From positions 3,869,501-3,933,500 of the forward strand of contig NZ_RBXO01000001.1 in NCBI RefSeq assembly GCF_003634935.1: a DNA stretch of 64,000 nt, in the 5' to 3' direction. The stretch comes from Saccharothrix australiensis (GTDB lineage: Bacteria; Actinomycetota; Actinomycetes; Mycobacteriales; Pseudonocardiaceae). The position numbers and the translations under genes are program-made. Below, in pieces: positions 59,595 to 64,000 of this stretch. Under the pieces are notes generated by a model. The model did no database searches, was not told where the DNA came from, and worked only from the letters and a program-made list of their open reading frames with translations. Positions within the stretch are counted from its first letter, which is position 1; the number at the start of each line of letters is the position of its first letter.

Positions 59595-61264
59595 GAGCTC
59601 AGACCGACCTGGAGGTAGTTCGGGTAGGCCGGGAAGTCGGCGATGTAGAGGTTGGCCACCTTCGACCCGCGCAGGAACGAGTTGCGCGTGTAGATCAGCG
59701 GCACGATCGGCGAGTCCTTGAGCACCCGCTTGTCGATGGCCGCCCACTTGCGGCCCGCCTCGTCGGGGTCGACGGTGGCCTGCGCCTCGTCGATGAGCCG
59801 GTCGACCTCCGCGTCGCGGTAGCGGGACAGGTTGTACCCGCCGCCGCCGATCTCGGAGGACGCGAACAGGGGCTGGATGTTGGCGTTGGCGCTGGGGAAG
59901 TCGGGCTGCCACGAGGCGAGCGTCAGGTCGAACTTCGCGACGGGGCTGTTGCTGGTCTCCTCGGTGTAGGCGTCGCCGTCGAGGGTGCGGATGGTGGTCT
60001 TGATGCCCGCCCGCTGGAGCGACGCCTGGAGCGCCTGCGCCTTCTCCGGCGCGTTGTTCGTCTTGCTCACCAGGAAGTCCAGGTTCTCCAGGCCGTTGGG
60101 GAACCCGGCCTCCGCGAGCAGCTTCTTCGCCTTCTCCGGGTCGCCCGCGGGCGGGGCCGGGAACAGGTCGAACTTCTCGCGCCCGGTGATGCCCTCGGTG
60201 ATCAGCGTGGTCGCGATGTCACCCGCGAGCTGGGCGTTGCCCGCCGACGCGATCTGGAACGAAGTCTTGTCGACCGCGTACTGGAACGCCTCGCGCACCT
60301 TCGGGTTGTCCAGCGGCGCCTTCTCGGTGTTGAGCGCCAGGTAGGCCAGCGCGCCGGACTTGGAGGTGACGATGCGGTCCTTCGCCGACGCGTTGCCGGT
60401 GACCTGCGCGAGCTGCGCGGCCGACACGAACGACGAGCCGAAAGCGGTCTTGTCGTCACCGGAGTCGGCGGACAGCCGCTGCGAGATCACCGAGGCGTCC
60501 TGCCCGAGCTGGAACACGATCTCGTCGGGATAGCCGGCGCGCACCTGGTCGGTCTTCTGGTCCCAGTGGGCGTTGCGGGTCAGCTTCGCCTCGACGCCCT
60601 TCTGGTACTTGGCGAGCTGGTACGGGCCGGACGCCACGGGGTGCTCGGAGTAGTCCGGCTCCGCGCCCTTGCCGTGCGGCACCGGCGCGAACGCGGGCGT
60701 GCTGACCACCCACGGCCAGTCGCCGTAGGGCCGGACGAGGCGGAACCGGATGGTCTTGGCGTCCGGGGTCTCGATGCCGGCCAGCTCCGCGCCCTCGAAC
60801 GGGCCGCGGTAGTCGGCGCCGCCTTCGAGCAGCTGCTTGTGGTAGCCGAGGCCGCCGGAGAACGCGGGCGCGAACGACCGCTGGACGCCCCACTTGACGT
60901 CGGCGGAGGTGATCGGCGTGCCGTCGCTGAACTTCAGCCCGTCCTGGAGGGTGAACGTCCAGGTCCGGCCGCCGTCGTCGGTCTTGCCCGCGTCGGCCAG
61001 GTCGGGCACCACCCTGGCCTGCTCGCCGGGCTTGTTCAGCCACCCGGTGAGCCTGCGGTGCACCAGGCCGAGCGACGTGATCGCCAGGCTGCCGCTCTTG
61101 GCCGGGTCGAAGTTGACCGTCTGGCCCTCGGACAGGATGCGCAGGGTGCCGCCGCGGGTCGCGGTCGCCTGCCCGGCGCCCTGCGGCGCCTGGTTCGCGC
61201 CGCAGGCGGTCAGGGCCAGCACACCCGCCATCGCGGTTGCCACGGCCAAGCGACGTCTGGTCAT
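59591..61264 (-). CDS. Extracellular solute-binding lipoprotein, family 5
   Basis: 557 aa. Lipobox in AGVLALTACGANQAP. SBP_bac_5 landmarks: GGTLRILSEGQTVNFDPAKS, TWTFTLQDGLKFSDGTPITS, VASGPYQLAKYQKGVEAKL, LNTEKAPLDNPKVREAFQYA. It delivers oligopeptides, opines or metal complexes to the permease pair; the ligand cannot be read from sequence. Third gene of the operon, 76 nt after the permease stop. Confidence 0.95.
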   Translation of the reverse strand: MTRRRLAVATAMAGVLALTACGANQAPQGAGQATATRGGTLRILSEGQTVNFDPAKSGSLAITSLGLVHRRLTGWLNKPGEQARVVPDLADAGKTDDGGRTWTFTLQDGLKFSDGTPITSADVKWGVQRSFAPAFSGGLGYHKQLLEGGADYRGPFEGAELAGIETPDAKTIRFRLVRPYGDWPWVVSTPAFAPVPHGKGAEPDYSEHPVASGPYQLAKYQKGVEAKLTRNAHWDQKTDQVRAGYPDEIVFQLGQDASVISQRLSADSGDDKTAFGSSFVSAAQLAQVTGNASAKDRIVTSKSGALAYLALNTEKAPLDNPKVREAFQYAVDKTSFQIASAGNAQLAGDIATTLITEGITGREKFDLFPAPPAGDPEKAKKLLAEAGFPNGLENLDFLVSKTNNAPEKAQALQASLQRAGIKTTIRTLDGDAYTEETSNSPVAKFDLTLASWQPDFPSANANIQPLFASSEIGGGGYNLSRYRDAEVDRLIDEAQATVDPDEAGRKWAAIDKRVLKDSPIVPLIYTRNSFLRGSKVANLYIADFPAYPNYLQVGLSS

Positions 61265-61340
61265 TTCCGGTGTCTCCTAGGGGTTCTCGGGTCGAGCGGG
61301 GTTCTCGGGCCGGGCGGCGCGCCCGGATCGGGCGGTGTGC

Positions 61341-62336
61341 TCAGGACAGGCGGGCGCGTGGGTCGAGCGCGCCGTAGCAGAGGTCGACCACGACGTTCGC
61401 CGTGACGATGAGGAAGGCGGCGAACAGCGTGCAGCCCAGCAGCAGCGGCAGGTCGCGCTGGCCGACCGCGTCGATGAGCAGCCCGCCGAGGCCGGGCAGG
61501 CCGAACACCCGCTCGGTGATGACCGCGCCGCCCAGCAGCGCGCCGAGGTCGACGCCGAACACCGTGACGACGGGCAGGAGCACGTTGCGCAGCGCGTGCT
61601 TGCCGATCACCTTGGCCTCGGTGAGGCCCTTGGCACGCGCGGTGCGGATGTAGTCCTCGCCCAGCGTGTCCAGCATCTGCGCGCGGGTGAGCCGGGTGTA
61701 GACGGCGGCGTGGGAGAACGCGAGCACCGCCCACGGCAGCGCCAGCCGCCACGCCCAGTCCACGGGGCTGGTGGTGAACGGGACGTACCCGCCGACCGGC
61801 ACCACGTCCAGGGTGAACCCGAACAGCAGGATGCCGAGCAGCCCCATCAGGTAGACCGGCGCGGACACGCCCGCGACCGAGGACGCCAGCGCGACCCGGT
61901 CCCACGCGGTGCCGCGGCGCAGCGCCGCGACCACCCCCGCGCCGACGCCGGTGACCAGCCACAGCAGCGCCGCGCCGAGCGCCAGCGACGCGGTGACCGG
62001 CAGGCGTTCGCCGATCAGCGCCAGCACGTCGGTGTTCTGCGCGAACGAGTAGCCGAAGCACGGCGCGTCGCAGACGATCGCGGTCGGTCCGGAGCCGAAC
62101 GTGCGGCCGGTGAAGATCCCGCCGGCGAAGTCCAGGAACTGCCGCCACCACGGGTCGCCGTAGCCCATGAACTCCCGCGCCAGGGCCAGGTTCTGCTCGG
62201 TGCACGGCCGGCCGCACGCCTGGAGCGCCGGGTCGGCGGGCACCAGGTAGAACACGGCGTAGGTGCTCAGGGCGACGAGGAACAGCACCAGCACCGCGCC
62301 GGCGATCCGGGTGCCGGCGAACTTCGCGGTACGCAT
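61341..62336 (-). CDS. Peptide/nickel ABC permease, DppB type
   Basis: 331 aa with six membrane segments. First helix VLVLFLVALSTYAVFYLVP followed by a periplasmic loop with a Cys pair (QACGRPCTEQN) and another (CDAPCFG). The EAA loop is DYIRTARAKGLTEAKVIGKHAL and the closing region GLPGLGGLLIDAVGQRDLP. The ATG overlaps the stop of the upstream permease (TGATG). Confidence 0.94.
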   Translation of the reverse strand: MRTAKFAGTRIAGAVLVLFLVALSTYAVFYLVPADPALQACGRPCTEQNLALAREFMGYGDPWWRQFLDFAGGIFTGRTFGSGPTAIVCDAPCFGYSFAQNTDVLALIGERLPVTASLALGAALLWLVTGVGAGVVAALRRGTAWDRVALASSVAGVSAPVYLMGLLGILLFGFTLDVVPVGGYVPFTTSPVDWAWRLALPWAVLAFSHAAVYTRLTRAQMLDTLGEDYIRTARAKGLTEAKVIGKHALRNVLLPVVTVFGVDLGALLGGAVITERVFGLPGLGGLLIDAVGQRDLPLLLGCTLFAAFLIVTANVVVDLCYGALDPRARLS

Positions 62337-63268
62337 CAGCGCAGCACCGCCGTCCGCGGGTCGAGGGCGTCGCGCAGGCCGTCGCCGAGGACGTTGAACG
62401 CCCACGTGGCCAGGAACAGCGCCGCGCCGGGGAACACCAGGAACATCGGGTCGGTCCCGACCCAGTCGACGGCGGCGCTGATCGCGCGGCCCCAGCTCGG
62501 CGTGGGCGGCGGGATGCCGAGCCCGAGGAACGACAGCGCGGCCTCCAAGCCGATCTTGCCGGGGATGGACAGCGTGGACACCACGATGATCGGGCCCCAC
62601 AGGTTGGGCAGCAGCTCGTGCCGGAACACGTGCGCCGGTCCCGCGCCCAGCGACCGGGCGGCCGACACGAACCCGCGCGTGCGCAGCGTCAGCGTCTGGG
62701 CCCGGACGATCCGGGCGATCGAGGGCCAGCCGAAGAACCCGATGACGACGATGAGCAGCGCCGGGCGCGGCACCTCGGCGGGCACCACGGCCGCGAGCGC
62801 GATCATGAACACCAGGTAGGGGAAGCCCAGCAGCACGTCCGCGGTCCAGGTGACGAGCCGGTCCACCACGCCGCCGAGGTAGCCGGCGGCGGCGCCGAGC
62901 ACGACGCCCAGCAGCACGGACAGCAGCGTCGCGGTCAGGCCGATGAGGAACGACGTGCGCGCGCCGTGCGCGACGATCGCGAACAGGTCGCGGCCGGTCA
63001 GCGGCTCGACCCCGAACCAGTGGTCGCCGCTCACGCCGCCCAGCGGCCCGGCGGGCGCGCCGGTGGCGGGGTCGAGCGCCTCGGTGCGGTAGGTGTAGGG
63101 GTCCTGCCCCTCGATCGCGGTCCACACGTCCGCGCCCAGGGCGAGCAGCGCCAGCAGCGCGATCGTGACCGCGCCCGCCAGCGCCCAGCGGTCCCGGCGC
63201 AGCACGGAGCGGATGGTCGTCCACGGCGAGCGGACGCCGGTGACGGACAAGGGTTCGGACACGGCCAC
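62336..63268 (-). CDS. Peptide/nickel ABC permease, DppC type
   Basis: 310 aa. N-terminal OppC_N segment (LRRDRWALAGAVTIALLALL), periplasmic WFGVEPLTGRDLF motif (usual GTDxxGRD region), six helices, and the EAA loop RGFVSAARSLGAGPAHVFRH. End motif GDGLRDALDPR is standard for DppC. The GTG at 63268 has AGAGG just upstream. First gene of the four-gene operon: DppC, DppB, binding protein, fused ATPase. Confidence 0.94.
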   Translation of the reverse strand: MAVSEPLSVTGVRSPWTTIRSVLRRDRWALAGAVTIALLALLALGADVWTAIEGQDPYTYRTEALDPATGAPAGPLGGVSGDHWFGVEPLTGRDLFAIVAHGARTSFLIGLTATLLSVLLGVVLGAAAGYLGGVVDRLVTWTADVLLGFPYLVFMIALAAVVPAEVPRPALLIVVIGFFGWPSIARIVRAQTLTLRTRGFVSAARSLGAGPAHVFRHELLPNLWGPIIVVSTLSIPGKIGLEAALSFLGLGIPPPTPSWGRAISAAVDWVGTDPMFLVFPGAALFLATWAFNVLGDGLRDALDPRTAVLR

Positions 63269-63745
63269 CTGACCTCTTGAGCGGGTGAAACGCGCTCACC
63301 CTAGGCCGATCGGGCTACCGTCCCGGCCCCGCTCCCACGACGTGGACTGTGACGGAAGCGATGTTGAAGTTCCGGAACCATGTCGTTCTCGCCGCCGTCC
63401 GACCCCTGGTCGGGGCACGTCCACAGTGGAGTATCGGGGCCGACGGCCCGGCGCGGTCCGCGCCACGCCGGTCGGGGTGGCCCGGCTCGGCCGTGTCCAC
63501 TGTGGAGCGACACGGGGAGCCGGAGTGCGCTGCCCGCGGCGCGTCATCCGTCGGTGCGTCCGAATCGGGTCATCGTCGTCGCGGTCCGTCGCGAAAATCG
63601 CGAAAGCGCGCTGATCGGGTGATCCGAAATGCCTCTCCGATAGCACCGTGGTGGGTTTTCGGTCGATTCCCCTGCGCCCGCCGAAGGCGTGGGTAATCTG
63701 GGTCGTGGTGTTCCCCGCGCCGATTCGGGAGAGATGGTGGCGGTC
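63269..63745. other. Divergent intergenic region, no gene seen
   Basis: Separates the ABC operon (leftward) from the secreted protein at the right edge. Two related 9-mers, CCACAGTGG (63421-63429) and CCACTGTGG (63497-63505), are the only notable elements. Confidence 0.5.
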
Positions 63746-64000
63746 ATGTCGATCGGAAATCGCAAAGCGCTCGTCGCGGTGTTCGCGTTCAGCACGATGA
63801 TCGGCGGCGGTGTCGCCGCCGCCGACTCACCCCCACGCGAACGCGTCGACCAGAAGTACACGTGCAACGCGCTGACCAGTGCCTCCGTGCCGGAGGTCCG
63901 CCTGGCGCTGGTGCTGTCGGGCATCAACCCGGCCGAAGCCAAGGGGCCGGTCGGGCTGGCGTGCACGGTGCCCGAGCGCGTGCAGCCGGACGGCGGCGAC
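63746..64000 (+). CDS. Secreted protein of unknown function, cut by the right edge
   Basis: 85 codons visible. Signal peptide MSIGNRKALVAVFAFSTMIG with cleavage near GVAAADS, then a mature part starting RERVDQKYTCNALTSASVPE with two Cys in the first 50 residues (YTCNAL and LACTVP). No family is recognised from this piece. An in-frame ATG at 63734 is an alternative start, but its GGGAG is too close. Confidence 0.75.
   Translation, partial: MSIGNRKALVAVFAFSTMIGGGVAAADSPPRERVDQKYTCNALTSASVPEVRLALVLSGINPAEAKGPVGLACTVPERVQPDGGD

Noticed and set aside
63421..63505. CCACAGTGG and CCACTGTGG pair as an operator
   Set aside because: The two 9-mers are 67 bp apart, not arranged as a usual dyad, and similar words recur elsewhere by chance in this composition.
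1..64000. Mobile elements, tRNA or rRNA genes
   Set aside because: No transposase or integrase motifs, no terminal repeats with target duplications, and no tRNA cloverleaf or rRNA sequence was recognised on either strand.

Overview
The window looks like chromosomal DNA of a soil actinomycete, probably Pseudonocardiaceae-like (Saccharothrix/Actinosynnema/Lentzea type). The evidence is very high GC with strong GC bias at third codon positions, a SARP-NB-ARC-TPR regulator, GTG starts with GTGA/ATGA stop-start overlaps, a DasR-type operator, an ESX-like locus and many Tat/Sec exported enzymes. The genus is inference. No rRNA, tRNA, CRISPR array or insertion sequence was found.

Layout. 1-2698: SARP-type regulator running off the left edge. 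3.0-3.9 kb: chitin-active LPMO behind a promoter whose -10 overlaps a DasR box. 4.0-5.9 kb: a SipW-like signal peptidase fused to a LamG domain, with a TasA/camelysin-like exported protein. 6.7-7.9 kb: two paralogous proteins of unknown family, one secreted and one cytoplasmic. 8-12.4 kb: membrane protein, MGT-type glycosyltransferase and catalase.

13.3-23.6 kb: an azole-forming RiPP locus with thiopeptide logic. It has two nearly identical 44-aa precursors (core S-C-S-C-C-S), a decayed third leader, a split-LanB glutamylation enzyme, an Ocin-ThiF-like leader-binding protein, a YcaO cyclodehydratase, a nitroreductase-like protein, and an elimination domain fused to a SagB-like dehydrogenase. 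All enzyme genes are translationally coupled. No intact pyridine synthase or exporter is visible; frameshifted debris lies downstream. This is the best candidate in the window for an undescribed system.

23.9-37.6 kb: tannase-family esterase, Tat-exported class V aminotransferase, lipase, VOC protein, a glycine-betaine type ABC operon with a relay of mini-ORFs between cistrons, a TetR/FAD-monooxygenase divergon with a large palindromic operator, and a Tat flavin amine oxidase. 37.8-41.3 kb: ESX-associated four-gene operon. 41.3-52.8 kb: CaiB-like CoA transferase with apparently swapped halves, SGNH hydrolase, SDRs (one decayed), secreted protease, TAP-type hydrolase, SfnG/SfnB-like sulfur oxidoreductases and a lipoprotein. 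53-55.8 kb: kinase, degenerate kinase partner and LuxR response regulator. 56.2-57.8 kb: Dyp-type peroxidase with a repeat insertion. 57.9-63.3 kb: peptide/nickel ABC importer operon. The right edge cuts a secreted protein.

Short tandem duplications recur: 16-bp arrays at two intergenic sites, 24-bp x3, 30-bp x2, 27-bp in frame, 53-bp over a gene junction, and 15-bp in the peroxidase.
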